64,000 bases of DNA from Rhyacichthys aspro (taxonomy: Eukaryota > Chordata > Actinopteri > Gobiiformes > Rhyacichthyidae). The stretch's first letter is position 1. Each line of letters begins with the position of its first letter. The position numbers and the translations under genes were made by a program. Location of the stretch: NCBI GenBank assembly GCA_036850595.1, contig CM072170.1:11314303-11378302 (forward strand), written 5' to 3'. Shown here piece after piece: positions 1-11,999 of this stretch. The notes beneath the pieces were generated by a model, which was not told the origin of the DNA, did no database searches, and worked only from the letters and a program-made list of their open reading frames with translations.

Positions 1-639
1 ACATGGAGACAAAACATGAAACAGTGCTGCCTGATTTGTGTGTTTCATATCGAATGCATAATGAAGTTTAAGCATGAATAATTTACACAGACGAGTAAAG
101 GGAATCTGCTTGGTGATCTGCCAACTCCAGCTCCTTTTACATCCACCTAAAAAGGCTTTTTTGTTTTGTAAAAAAGCTCCACCAAAACAAACGGCCATAT
201 TGTAAAGACAGATGGCAGACTGGGTGATGCTGAGTCTCTTATCCAAAAGCACACTGTGAGGGAAATAGAGGTTGCTATGGAAATGATAAAGTGATACAAT
301 TTGTTAAATTACCCAGAGGGGACATCGGGGTCAGAGGTCATATCCGCAAAGTTGAATCGGCTATTTAATAACAGGGGGGTTAAAAGAAGAGCTTTTGTTT
401 TAGATAAAAGGTTTGATTCTATTATTCTGTTTGGAAATGACAGTAAAGGGATTTTTGTATTTATCTCAGCGTCAATACAACAAGAAATTTAACCTTTCAA
501 ATAACTGCAACCTGAGGCAGTGTGGCAGCTGTGTGTAAGATGTACTTCAAAAAAGAGCCTGCTTGGCAATACAAAAAGTGTTTAATATTTTACAGTTTTA
601 TGCTCTTTTATGATTTTTATTTAATCTTGTGTGCATTAT

Positions 640-840
640 ATACCTTAAAGTTCCCGATTTTGTTTTTGCCGTCCCTCCCTCAGCCTCACCACTCTCCCCC
701 AAAAGCAGCGTAGTAACCTTTCCTGCTTTTTGTTGTTAAAAAAAAAGGTCAAACCAGACCCATTTTCCTCCAGGAAATACCAATACGTTACATTAACTCG
801 AAGTTTAGAGCTTTCCTGAAACTTTCAGCTTTGGAGTTTA
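640..840 (+). repeat. Dispersed repeat, copy A
   Basis: This 200-bp stretch aligns by eye with 27852-28055 in the same orientation. Shared blocks include TTTTTGCC.TCCCT near 665, TCTCCTGCTTT-like sequence near 720, TTTTCCTCCA near 762, AATAC.AATAC.TT near 776 and GAAGTTTAGAGC near 799. The divergence suggests an old mobile-element family that I cannot name. Confidence 0.55.
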
Positions 841-1485
841 GTGTTTTGGATTGTAGCGATCCTGTAATTATCTCTGCCTTGTTTTTTTTAGCTTTTTTGC
901 TGTAAAAGAAGGCATATTTTGCAACAGAATAACCCATTTCCTTGGTTTATATCCTTGGTCCTTCGTTGGGAGTGTTCTTTTTTACCTTGCAGGTAATGGA
1001 CTGGATGGAAGGCTTTTTCAACACCACACTGACTTGCCTTTTTGCTGTCTCTTTTGGATAAATGGGGCATCGGCAGAGAAATATTCATGGTCTTATTTAC
1101 TAAGAAGGAGCTTAGGGGCTTGTTTAATGGCGTTTGAGCACAAATCTGTTTGTTGGCTTTATTTACTGCCCCTCACATGTTAACATACTAAAAGTTATCT
1201 GATCATTGCTTAGGATGAGGTAAATACAACAACAACATGCAGCATATTTGAAGTAATAGAGCCAGGTGCTGCTGAGAAGTAGGCTTTGATTAATTCAATA
1301 ATCTTCAGATGGTATGTGGGCATAAAAAGCAGAAGTTGAGGCAGAGTGATGGGAAACAGCCAAACAATGGATTTCATTGCTTTACAGTGAGAAAGTTTTA
1401 TCAAAAGTGGAAGCATTACTAATGTTTCCAGAAGTGGACGTTGTCAATGTCAGAGTGTGCTCAGAGAAATCCAAACCAACCCACA

Positions 1486-1541
1486 CATGGAAGCATGACT
1501 AAGAACAGTCCTGCATGGAAGCATGACTAAGAACAGTCCTG
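1486..1541. repeat. Perfect 28-bp tandem duplication
   Basis: The unit beginning CATGGAAGCATGACTAAG occurs twice head to tail (1486-1513 and 1514-1541) with no difference. The perfect identity indicates a recent duplication. It lies just outside the Tc1-like relic. Confidence 0.9.
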
Positions 1542-1576
1542 CACCTCGCTTTTTTCATCAGTCATATCAGTTATCA

Positions 1577-2056
1577 TACACCAAAAAAAAAAAAAGATTT
1601 AACTAAGCAAATAAGCAAGAGCCGTACATACAAGATCTTGTCGAAAAATTCATGCAACTCTGCTCAGGAATAACATTACATGCCACAACATTTATTCCTG
1701 TCCAGAGTTGCATGAATTTTTCAACAAGATCTTGTATTGATGATGGTACAGTCGATCATTGCACAAAGTCTTCTCCAGCACATCCCAAAGACTCTCATGG
1801 GGTTAAGGTCTGAACTTGTGGCCAATCCATGTGTGAAAATGATGTGTCATGCTCCTAAACCACTCTTTCACAATTTCAACCCGATGAAACAGATTAACAT
1901 TTTACAACAACCACAGGATGTGTCTTCCAACATAGTTGTTTAAGAAATGAGAAAATACTGTTATAATCCATGCAGCAATTATCCAATAGGAGGCTCGTAC
2001 CTATTTGCTTAGTTAAATCCAGGTGGCGACTTTCTTTTTTGGTCAGGCAGTGTATA
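1577..2056 (-). mobile_element. Tc1-like DNA transposon relic with inverted duplication
   Basis: On the minus strand the sequence can be read in pieces as the end of a Tc1-type transposase: DWPQVQTLTP-like (ancestral DWP..SPDLNP), then ESLWDVLEKTL, then QDLVEKFMQLWT. Frameshifts and stops break it. Both ends carry GATTTAACTAAGCAAATA in inverted orientation (about 1596-1613 and 2005-2022), which act as terminal repeats. The segment coding QDLVEKFMQLWT occurs twice as inverted arms at 1629-1673 and 1692-1736. It is non-functional. Confidence 0.75.
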
Positions 2057-4147
2057 TCCTAATAGCCATAACACCCCAATACCTAAATGGAGTATTATGT
2101 ATTACCAACTGTTGCTGACAATCCCAATGAACACTGTTATTGTAAGTGCAGTTTTTGTGTCATCATTTACAATAACAATATGAAAGCACGAGTACAAAAC
2201 CATCATTAGTTGGACTCTGACTGCACTTTTTTGTGAATCACATTGTGTGCATGGGGTAACGGAGTGGCAGGGGAGCAGTATTTTTAGTCGGCAGTAGCTA
2301 ACACTGTGCTCTCCTCCCTTGTATCACACTTTAATTGTTGGATGCTGTGTTGTTGCTAGCTCCCATTAAGAAAAAACTACGATGAAGAGTACACTGTATG
2401 TGCTCTGTTGCTAGGAAACAGAATCAGGAAACAGGCAATTTTACCATATTTAGAAAACAGGACGGTTTGTGTTCACATTAGACTGGTTGGTGCAGACCTA
2501 TTTAGACAAATGGAAATGGCTGTTGAGTAAAATTAGATGCGTTGAATGGAATCTGATTGCTTCAGTGTGCTAATGTCAGCCCTAATTACATTATAGGTAC
2601 AAAAATAAAAGTCATCTTATTACACTTGGGAAATTACAATTAAATATCCATTCTTAGATTATTGTTTTAGCTTTTTGAATTGAAATGATCTGATTTGCAT
2701 TTACTGTTTTGATTTCACGTTGCAAATGGGATGCTCTCTATAAAAATATTTATTCTGCATAGGCCCTTTTGCAATATTAGACTTAAAATGTATCACTAAA
2801 CATTAAAGTCAAACCCTAAAGAAAGAAAATAATAAAAAATACAATTAAATTTTGAATTATCGCTAAAATGAAACTGTGAATTAAGTCCACGGCCATTAAC
2901 TGTCAAAGCAAATCAATTAAGTGTGGCACATGCTGTTGAATGGATTTTGCAAAAGGCTTTTCAGGGGTTTTGTGAGAGTAACTGGTTGGAGACTGGCTTT
3001 CTTAATGGCACCTGGCAGGATTGGAAGAAGCAGACAATATGCACTGATTTTAATTAAGGCAGACACGGGCAGAGGTGTATCTAACGCTGGCAGGAGTTTG
3101 AGGTTTCACTGTATTTCATTAAATTCTAATTATTCCAGTGTGACTGACTTATCGAGAAGTTGGCCAAACTCATGTCAGTCCTATTTTTGCTGCTGTTTTG
3201 GGGTTTTTTTTGTGTGTGTTTTCTTTGACGAGGCGTGGTCTTGGACGTCTGTCAGAGGAACACTATGCTGTCTCTCCCACTCATCTTCCTTTGTTGATTC
3301 AATTTGGTTGAGAATGACAGCATCCAGACAGTGGCAGATTGATGAATAGACTCATTCTCATAGAGCAGAGTGTAACCGTTAAATGAAATATGAAGGCTAA
3401 TGTATTTCTTGGACAGTGACATTCATAAGCCTTGAGCTGTGATCTTCAGAGCCTCAGGATCACGGCTGGGGACGTGGATGAAGTCTCTCAGCGCAGAGAT
3501 AATGGCTGGTGGATTTCTATTCACTCGTTTGATTAGATATGCAAATCATGTGATCATCCAGCACATTTAACTACAGTGGGAATGTTGGAGCGCTGATTTG
3601 CTGCTGGAGTTTGGTGGTTTCACAGCTGTCAGTCTGTCTGGTCTGTCAGTAGATTTGTCCTTTCAAGTGTAATTTATTCCTGGCTCCATAGAAATAGAGA
3701 TAAATTTAGCACCAAGATTCATGTGTAAAGAGTCTCTCACATGACAAGGTACGTTGTAAACTTCTTTAAAAAATCTGCTCATACCCATTTTTTACCTATG
3801 TCAAAATGGGATGTACTACAGGGGAATGAATGCATTCTAAATACAAACACAAGGCTACATATTCACAAACAAAACAATGTTGTTTTTTTCCTTTTTAGTT
3901 ATAAAACAGAAAAAAGAAAAAATAGCTAATTCGTGCGTGCAGTTGGACATGGAAATACTGACAGAACAGATTACACTGATCACATTTTACCTCAGAGAGT
4001 CAAGGGTGCACATTTTTTACAATCCCAGCAATTTCTGAATCTGAATTCAATTTTAGCTCACTGTAACATTTGCTGCTGTAATAGAGACATTATACTTTGG
4101 AAATCAAACAATAACTCTGGCTGTATATGATACTGTATGTAACATTT

Positions 4148-4304
4148 TTCTGCCCTTTTTGTCTTTATTTGACAGTCATTGTAGACACACAGGTAACAGG
4201 GTGAGAGAGAGGGGAATGACATAGGACAAATGACCCGAGCCAGAATCAAACCCAGGTCTCCCGGGTGTGCTCTAACAGGTGAGCCACCGAGCCTCCAGAC
4301 ATAA
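4148..4304 (-). mobile_element. tRNA-derived SINE with target-site duplication
   Basis: Read on the minus strand, the element starts with a tRNA-like head: a GGTGGCTCACCTGTTAGAGC A-box region and a GGTTTGATTCTGG B-box region. A body with TGTCATTCCCCTCTCTCTC follows, and the tail contains CAAATAAAGACAAAAAGGGC. This is the architecture of a tRNA-head SINE common in spiny-rayed fishes. The identical 9-mer GTAACATTT flanks it at 4139-4147 and 4305-4313, as expected for a target-site duplication. Confidence 0.85.
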
Positions 4305-7076
4305 GTAACATTTAAAGAGCATTTTCAAAAGCCTTAAGTGCACACTTTTTGCTGAGAGTGAAATATTTATTAGCCCTTTTTGTGAAGTTCCTTCAACCCT
4401 GTGACAAACTCACAGTCTCTTAAACTCCCACACTGACAAAACTCAAAGCATTACTTTGCACTTTATGCAAATGCCTCCACTTTTGGGACATTTTGCGTGA
4501 AAAGCACAGCAAGATGTTCCCTGAATGTGGTGAATGAATCCTATCCTCTGCTGCCGAGGCTAATTTGCCGTTGCTTAGCAGCATTACAGACTAATAGGCA
4601 GTGGTGCTTTGCAGAATAAGAAGGGTTTTGGGGCATAGCGACAGTGAAGGTGTGGACGGAGACGCTCATCAGTCGGCTCCAGGTTATTACTAAAAGAGGT
4701 CCCAAAAATCAAAGACAAGTTGCAACAGCATAAGACATCAAAAAGAGACATGAAAAGAGAGACATGAGGAGTGGAAAGAGAGAAGCTTAAACAAAAAGGA
4801 AGTCAGTTGAGTTCCCTTTGAGACTGTGGTTAGAGCATCATGGGAGGAAGCACCGCGAAGTTAATTAACGACATTAAAACGTGGAGGAATGTGCCACTTT
4901 TCACTTGTCGAACGTGACACTTGCTCAGTTCTTTTCCTCAGAGTCCATCAAAGTGTCACCGTCCTCTCACTTTGTCAAACTGAACTGCTCTGTTACAGAC
5001 GGCACTGTTGCAGCTGGTGTTTGTGAGCGCTGACTTAACTATATGAACCAAATGTCTTACACTGTACACTGCACTGTATGAAGGAAAACTAATGAAACAC
5101 AATGAAAAAACCCTCAGATGATTGGTCTATGATGTTCTTTCTTGAAGAAGCTCCTACATTCAGACCCTTCCACACGCGACACCATCAAGGAAAAAGCAGC
5201 ATTATTTCTGATTCATATATGAGCCCTGTTATGTACTGAAGGTCTACTATATGCTGGCTGTTGTGTTGTGTACAGTAAATGTACAGAGAAAGACTGCATT
5301 GACGCTTTTGTATTTTTGTTGGGATCTTATGCATTTGTATATGGAACGTGTAATTCTATAATTGCATTTGCAGCTTTAGCACTGATGCGAAGGCAAAAGC
5401 TCTGTCACTATTTCTATTTAACAGCAGATCTTTGTGTCATATTATTTACTGTTCAGTGTAACATAGTCCTGAGCATCATAGCCTTTAGCTGCTGTAGCCA
5501 CAAAACTTGTATAAATAGAGCATCTACACATTGACTCACTTGTTAATGTTTTCTACCCACTCACTCACAGCACACATATGCAGTCGAACCATCTTGTTTA
5601 TCCAAAATATGCCTTTTCATTTTGGCCAATCCCCACAGCTCATGAGATTCAAAAACACTAAAAGGGTCTCTTCTTAAAAAGTCAAAACTTCCTGCATGAA
5701 TTTCAACCGAGTATTTGAAACCATGTCCTCAGTGACTAGTGCCCTCATATTTAATAAACGCCACGATGCCTTCACACGGCCCCAAAAGCTTTTCTTGAGT
5801 GAATTTGTTGTTGACTGACAGTACAGTCACAAAGCCTTTTCGTACTTTTGGGGAAAGGGAAAGACAAAGACATAAAAGTTACCATGACACTTCAAAACCA
5901 TTCTTTCAGCAGAATTTCTCAGCATGAAACTGCCATTGTTGATGTCTTTATGTTGTTGGGTGCATTTATTAAACTGAGTAAAAGAAATATCTGCCCCTTC
6001 TTCACAAAAGTCCAATTTTCATGAACTCATTAGGATATAACACACTTGGCTTTTGCAATACATTTAAATACATTAATGTCCCTGGTAATTTAGATTCAGA
6101 AGGCCACACTGGAGTGTCGGAGGTTGTATTAATGAGGAAAAATAAATAGCAGCCGTGCAAATAGATCTTTGGTGCTGTAATGGAACTTGCAGAAATCAAC
6201 AAAAAAAGATCAAAAGAGGGAAATTGCCACTTGCCACATCTTTTCAAAAAACCTCTGAATCCAAACTCCAAACTGTCTCAAAGTGACTTTTCAATTCCAT
6301 TTCCGACACCCGCACAAAAATGAGACTGTAACCGAGCTGAACAAAATGTCTTTTCATCCGGAGGCTTTCATTTGCCTAAATTGAATCCTGTGGAAATAAA
6401 CCCAATAAACACTGTGAGCTTGTGTTTCAGGATTAGCACTCTTGAACACAGGCTTTTACCGCTCTCACCGAAATGTTGTTTTTTTGGGGTTTTTTTTTTG
6501 CTGCTTTTGCACAGACCACTCCTGAAAACTGACCCTCGAATCTCATTTTATCACTAAAAGAGCAGGCAGCATTAGCTAATGAAGCCATTGTGACAAAACA
6601 GAATGGAGGCTAGGGACGCAATTAGAACTTTGCAAATTTTCAAGTCAGATCTGGACTTTTTGACAGGTTTTTATTGATGTGGCACAGAATGTCCTTCACA
6701 AACTTGCGATGAGAAAACTGCAGGCCGAGCATTGTACTGCTGCAGCATGTGTAATGAATATTAGGCAGACAACAATGTATTATCACTGGACTAAAAGGCA
6801 TTGGTCACCCAAAAATTACAAAGAAAACATGAATAGAATGTTTTTTGCAAATGGCAGCTGACTGACTATGTGTGTGCTGTTAGTGAGTGGGTATAGACAT
6901 TGAACTGCTCTATGTATAGGGTCAGTTTTTTGCATATTTGGTGGAATAAAACACATAAATTTGCAGCTATGGCTTTGTCTTTCTTCTTCTTCTCCATTTG
7001 TAACGTACTTGAGTCCATCAGTAGAATTTAAATGAACACCTTTAAAGTGTTTTTGTTGTGTTTTAGTCATTCGTGG

Positions 7077-7413
7077 ACAATGGGCTGATAATTGTGCCAC
7101 TAGAAACTGAATACGCTGTATTTGAAGTGCTCAAACTGAATCTGAATCGCTCAAGTTGAATAATTGCTTTTGAAAAACTGAATTTAAAATGAAATCAAAT
7201 GCACTGATTTGTAAATGAATTGCAGTTAATTGAAACTGAATTTGTATTTTGGAACTCAATTCATTTGGAATTTGGAACTGCTTTTCCAAGTGCAAAATTC
7301 AGTTCTCTAAAAGTTTCAGTTCTTAAATTCAGTTTTTTGTGTGGGTCTTGGAGATAAACTTAGATAAACATATTCAGTTTCAGTTTCTAGTGGCACAAAT
7401 ATCAGCCCGTTGT
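7077..7413. mobile_element. MITE with 35-bp terminal inverted repeats
   Basis: Positions 7077-7111 and 7379-7413 are inverted repeats with two mismatches, built on GGGCTGATA, TTGTGCCACTAGAAACTGAA. The 337-bp element has no coding capacity. Its interior is made largely of variants of AACTGAATTTGAA and their reverse complements. The transposon superfamily could not be assigned, and I could not define a target duplication. Confidence 0.75.
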
Positions 7414-7861
7414 GAATGCGGTGATCATTTGACAAAGTTGCCATCCAAATAATATACATTGTAAGGTTGCCCAGAAAAAGTCTGACGGAGAAAACTAATG
7501 CAACCCAGTGTCTCAAATGTCTTATTGTTGCGTTATAAAGAGGAAAGTAAATGATTCTCTAAAACATAATCCACCTGTGTTGAAACCTGCTTTGAAAACT
7601 TTCAGCCTGCCCAATTAACAGATGGTAAAAAGTTTCTACGGATTATCTCCAGCTTTCAACGAGTCACGACATTGTTTAGCATTCAAGTTCCAAATGTAGG
7701 GATCACAGAGAGATGTATAACAAGTTTTGTGTCTGGACCAAAGTGGTAAAGCGACACAGAAAGAAGTAGCGTTATCTTTTAATTACCTCAGTATGGATGA
7801 TTCATGATAAACTGAAAATAGCTTAGAATAAATAATCAATAATGTTCTATCTTGAATTCAC

Positions 7862-7884
7862 AAAAAAAAAAAAAAAAAAAAAAA
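7862..7884. repeat. Poly(A) tract, 23 bases
   Basis: A simple A23 run. It may be the tail of an unrecognised retroposon or a plain homopolymer; no flanking duplication was seen. Confidence 0.95.
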
Positions 7885-9258
7885 GCTCCTTCTCAAGCAG
7901 TGCTCATTTTGTCCACTCTGGGCTGCCATAGGAACAGGAAGTCAAATGTCGAAATTTGCAAAAAAGTAAAAGCTAGCCTAAGCCAGTGTTGCATAGCTTT
8001 CCCATTCGTCAGTTTAATGGCATGTGAACAGCTATGGCAGCCTGCAGGAACATAGTGTACTGAACAAACCCAGTGAAGTTAGATCTGAGTGATTTCAGTT
8101 TCAACAAAAATATATAATAATTGCTCCGTCCATTGGGATATTTTCCAAGACAGACAAATCAAAACGTTGCTGTTGTGATGTGATTATACACTGTTGAGGC
8201 AGAGTTTTGACTGATGTGTTCCATTATGTTCCAACTGTACGTTTTTACACAATGGATCTCTAAAAAACATAAACGTATATTACTTTACCGCCAGTTTTAG
8301 TCTCACATTTTAAAGCCGATCCTCAGAGAATTTAGAAGTCTGCCTCTTTGTGTGAACTCTATTTTCTCTTTTAAGAGGCTGGTTCACAACTGCAGCTGCT
8401 CCCAGAGGCATCGGTAAATGTGCTCAGTGGAGAAGCAGGCCTTTAAAGGGGGCTTCAAAATGGAAGGGGAAAAAAAAAAGGAACTTAACACGACATTCAG
8501 TGTAAAGACCAATCAGTAGCATGGTGCTTACAATGAAATATGTTTTCAAGTGCAGTATTGAAGGTTAGAGTTATAAGAGTATAATGGTCATAAAACGACA
8601 AATATTGTTAAAAATGGAGAATGACTGCGTGTCCTTGAAGACTGGTCTTTCTCCTGAGAGCAGTTACTTATGTGGCAGACAGTCGAGGGGAGCACCTCAC
8701 TCTTTTTATACATGATTCTCCAGGGATTTGAAAAAGGAAACAGCAGCAGCCATTTTTGTGTCTAGAAGCTTGATTAATTGAGCCACATATCGAGTTATTC
8801 CAGTGATGACCATACTAACACATCGAGGATATAGATTGCTGTAAAGATATGATCAGAATTTCAATGAGAATAACATTATTTACAAACTGATGGATGACCT
8901 TGCAGCTGAGTCTGACATGAGGTACACATCCAAGACAATCATTAATTAATCCAACAATCGTTAACCTCACAATTCCTCTTATATTTTTTGGCTGTGGAAG
9001 AACTTTGAGATTCTGTGAGTGCAACGCTAGCCGCTGTAATACATACAGGATGAGTGAAAGTAATTAAAGTAGGAGAAAAGCTTTTCCTTTTCGAACAGGT
9101 TCATGTGCTTTTGTGCAATTGTTGCTGCATTCAAAGCTCTCATACATTTCTTTTCACATCTTTTAGAAAAAAAAAAAAAAAGAAATGTACTACATGCATT
9201 CATATTCAACATTAATGTTAGAATTTTTTTCAGTATGCATTTCATGAATATTGATTCA

Positions 9259-9352
9259 TTAAAGAAACCCTATGTAACTTTTAGCCAGCAGGGGGCGCAG
9301 ATCCCTGTCTGAGCAACCTCACTGTCAGCTGCCATGTTTGTTTACAGTAGAC
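9259..9352 (+). repeat. Dispersed repeat carrying a CTCF-like core
   Basis: This segment is similar in inverted orientation to 47822-47918. Shared parts are GTGTAACTTTTAGCCAG (here tatgtaac...), AGGGCGCA.ATCCCT.TCTG.GCAAC, ACTGTCA and TTTGTTTAC. It is a common teleost repeat whose source element I cannot name. At 9285-9298 it contains CCAGCAGGGGGCGC, a full match to the vertebrate CTCF consensus CCASYAGRKGGCRS on the + strand. Confidence 0.65.
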
Positions 9353-9639
9353 ACTTTTGAGACGGAAGTTTGGAAGATAAATGTCTGTAAGGTAGTTTTA
9401 GCATATTTTCTTTATTATATTTGTCGAGCTAAAACTCAGGCAGTGCTACTTTAAGGATAATTTAACACTTAATTAACTGTTTTTACAATAAATTAAAAAA
9501 AATAGATACTGATTAGGAACTAAATTAAACTCTGACCAAACTCACCATATATTCTTAAAGACTGTACATGCCTCTTAACCATTTTTTTACTTTTGTATCT
9601 GAGTTTAACTTTATTGCAATCTTATGAGAGATAATTTAT

Positions 9640-9772
9640 TTATTTATTATTGTGTTTATTATAGATACAGTGTAGACTGACAGGAGGGGTGAGAGAGAGG
9701 GGAATGACTGAGAAAAAACCTGAGCCGCTTGAGTATATGGTATGCACTCTACCAGGTGAGCCACCCCACAAA
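9640..9772 (-). mobile_element. tRNA-derived SINE, degraded
   Basis: On the minus strand this starts GTGGCTCACCTGGTAGAGTG, continues GCGGCTCAGGTT and CAGTCATTCCCCTCTCTCTC, and ends in an AATAAATAAAT-rich tail. It is the same family as the element at 4148-4304. The B-box region is altered (AAGCGGCTCAGG, no GGTTCGAATC), so it is probably inactive. AGATACA at 9663-9669 and 9772-9778 could be a short duplication around a 3'-truncated copy. Confidence 0.65.
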
Positions 9773-10762
9773 GATACATTTTGTACCACACTTTTGGCTT
9801 TAGTTCATAACGACGGCACTTCTATTTATCTAGTATTTTCAGTCCAAGGTTTCACCGTGAAGTGAAAAGGCAAAAACATTTTAGCAGCTGGATGCTACTC
9901 AGATAAAATCACACCAGCCCTGTGGGTCAATCTGGAGCCGTGGTGTGAAAATAAAAGTCCATGCAAAAGCCAAAGGATAACTGTGGTTTTGCGGTGGTTT
10001 TTGGAGTGCCAGCGAATGCCTATCTGGACTGGAAATGTCATGGTGCCCCTGGCTGCCAGCACCCCATTACACTGTGTGCACGGCATGTGCCCACCAAGGG
10101 GGCTTTAGGGACCAGCCAGAATAGTGTGGACGTGTTTTTAAACGGTCAGGAAGTGGTAACGTGTGATCCGTCCATCACCATATAGCTGCAGGTAAATCAA
10201 GGCTGTCTAAGGAGATGCTCCATGGTTCTAGAGTCAGGTGGAAACGTTCAGGCTACTACAGTAAAGGCCTCAAAACACTCAAATTATGATGAGAATATTT
10301 GAATTTGAGGACTGGCCAGCACAGAAGTATTTTACCATCAAAAACTTTTATAGATATGTTGATGTTAATTGTTACTTTGATTGGACAAATTAGTTATTTT
10401 TTAAGTGTGCTTCCTGTCAACCTGTCTTGACATTCTAAAGTCCTTGGTGTAATTTTGGTATGTGTCCAAGTAAAGGCTAGAGACAGAATATAAAATGATA
10501 AAAAAAAAAAAAAATCTGGGCAGATTTGTATCAGGTAGTGCTTTGTAATGTTTTCAGAGTTGTGGTATGAATTTGGCTCTGATGAACGACCTGGAGAAAC
10601 GCCAAAGCTCGGCTGAGATGACAATCAGACTGTCTAATCTCTGGCACAACACTACTGTCTGCTCAGAGTGCTGATTAAAAACCAAGACAAAAAAGTGATG
10701 TCGTGACCACTTTTGTCTCCAACTCACAATGACAGCAACACTTCTCATTAAAATGTCCGTTT

Positions 10763-10985
10763 CTCCATCCATTTCCCTCTTCTTATCCTGGGCCGGGTCA
10801 CGGGGGCTGCACTCTAAGTAGAGATGCCCTTTTCCCTGTCACTAGCTTCTTCTTTAGAAATCCTAAGGTGTTCCCTGGCCAGTTGAGAGACATAATCTCT
10901 CCAGTCTGCCTCAGTCTGGTGGGACATGCCTTCAGAAGAGTTCAGGAAGAGGTTCAACTCCGAGCTCCTCATGTGTTCCTCACGC
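10763..10985 (-). mobile_element. LINE 3' remnant (RTE/Rex3-like)
   Basis: On the + strand this reads CTCCATCCATTT, CTTATCCTGGGCCGGGTCAC, then GAGACATAATCTCTCCAG and GGTGGGACATGCC. That is the reverse complement of a very abundant teleost LINE tail ending in GGATGGA-type repeats. The family name rests on memory of that tail, so it is tentative. No usable coding frame remains. Confidence 0.5.
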
Positions 10986-11214
10986 CAGCTCCAAGAATGA
11001 CCTACATTCCTATTTGGAAGATCTTGGAGACAAGCTGAAGAGTGAAAAATGCTGTTGTTTCTTCATAAATCCACAACAGTATAAAGAGCCCTTAGGCTAA
11101 ATTTTAAGATGCAGCTTTTACCTGAGTTTCAGCTTGTGTTGTAGAAACAGGGGCTATATCTCCAGTGATAACAGCATTGTGTCTGAATGTTTTGTGGAAT
11201 GAATTGTAAATGAA

Positions 11215-11425
11215 GTGAACATGTTATAAGGCAAAGTGGTTAGCACTCCTTCCTCACAGCAAGAAGGTCCTTGGTTCAATCCCCGGCCAGGGCTGGACCT
11301 GTCTGTGTAGAGTTTGCATGTTCTCCTTGTGTCCTGTGTCCTACCAACTATTGTACCACATGTGCAATAGTTCCCCATGGCAATCTCAGTGAGACTTTCC
11401 TGGTTAAATAAAGGACGAATAAAAA
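11215..11425 (+). mobile_element. tRNA-like SINE element
   Basis: The head reads AAAGTGGTTAGCACTCCTTC (A-box-like), CTCACAGCAAGAAGGTCC, then GGTTCAATCCCCGG (B-box-like). It is followed by GTGTAGAGTTTGCATGTTCTCC and a tail TTTCCTGGTTAAATAAAGG with an A-rich end. These are features of an abundant fish repeat. TAAATGAA occurs at 11207-11214 and 11426-11433 and may be the target duplication. Confidence 0.65.
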
Positions 11426-11999
11426 TAAATGAATCATATAGAGTAGTTTATAAGCTAAACAGCGAGGGTAGACTATCATGCTTTTTGTGGATTAAAAAGT
11501 GAAACGCTGAGTTATTTGGCTAAGCATCAATGTGTTCTCAAATTAGCTAATAGCTTCCCACTTGCTAAATCAAAAACATAAAAGCTACAATAGGAAGTAC
11601 TTTTTAATAATTAATAATTAGCCGTCATTTGTTTTTAAAAGGAAACTATCCAAACTGGCAAATTTGGGGGGAAAAAAAAACATGTTCTAAAACATTTGGT
11701 AATTTTAATGTATTTTGTAATAATCCGACTCTGCTTGGGTCCAGTGTGTTTGCAATTTCTGCAAATCTGTAATGTCTGTACGTCCCTGTGTCAGGAATTA
11801 TATATTATTTATACCGACTCCACTGATCTTATGTCTAAGAACCATTATGTGATTATGAGAGTCTATTTTTGGGCTAAAAGTTACGCAGGTTGTCTTTAAT
11901 TAAGAAAACCAGTAATTGTTTTAGCACCAGCCACCATTTTCCACTCACTCCACTCCTGTGTGGTAGCAGATAATGTAATGACAGTTAAAAGGTTTATGT

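Noticed and set aside
2921..3349. 142-codon + frame
   Set aside because: Low-complexity Phe/Cys-rich middle and no similarity that I recognise; starts and ends in repeat-like AT-rich DNA.
4148..4304. Apparent minus-strand tRNA gene
   Set aside because: The A- and B-box-like sequences are followed by a SINE body, tail and target duplication, and the cloverleaf does not close cleanly.
9961..10185. 74-codon + frame with a Cys-rich sequence overlapped by a minus frame
   Set aside because: No domain match and no splice signals that would join it to another exon; treated as chance.
11215..11300. Apparent + strand tRNA gene
   Set aside because: Same reason: tRNA-like head of a dispersed repeat, not a functional tRNA.
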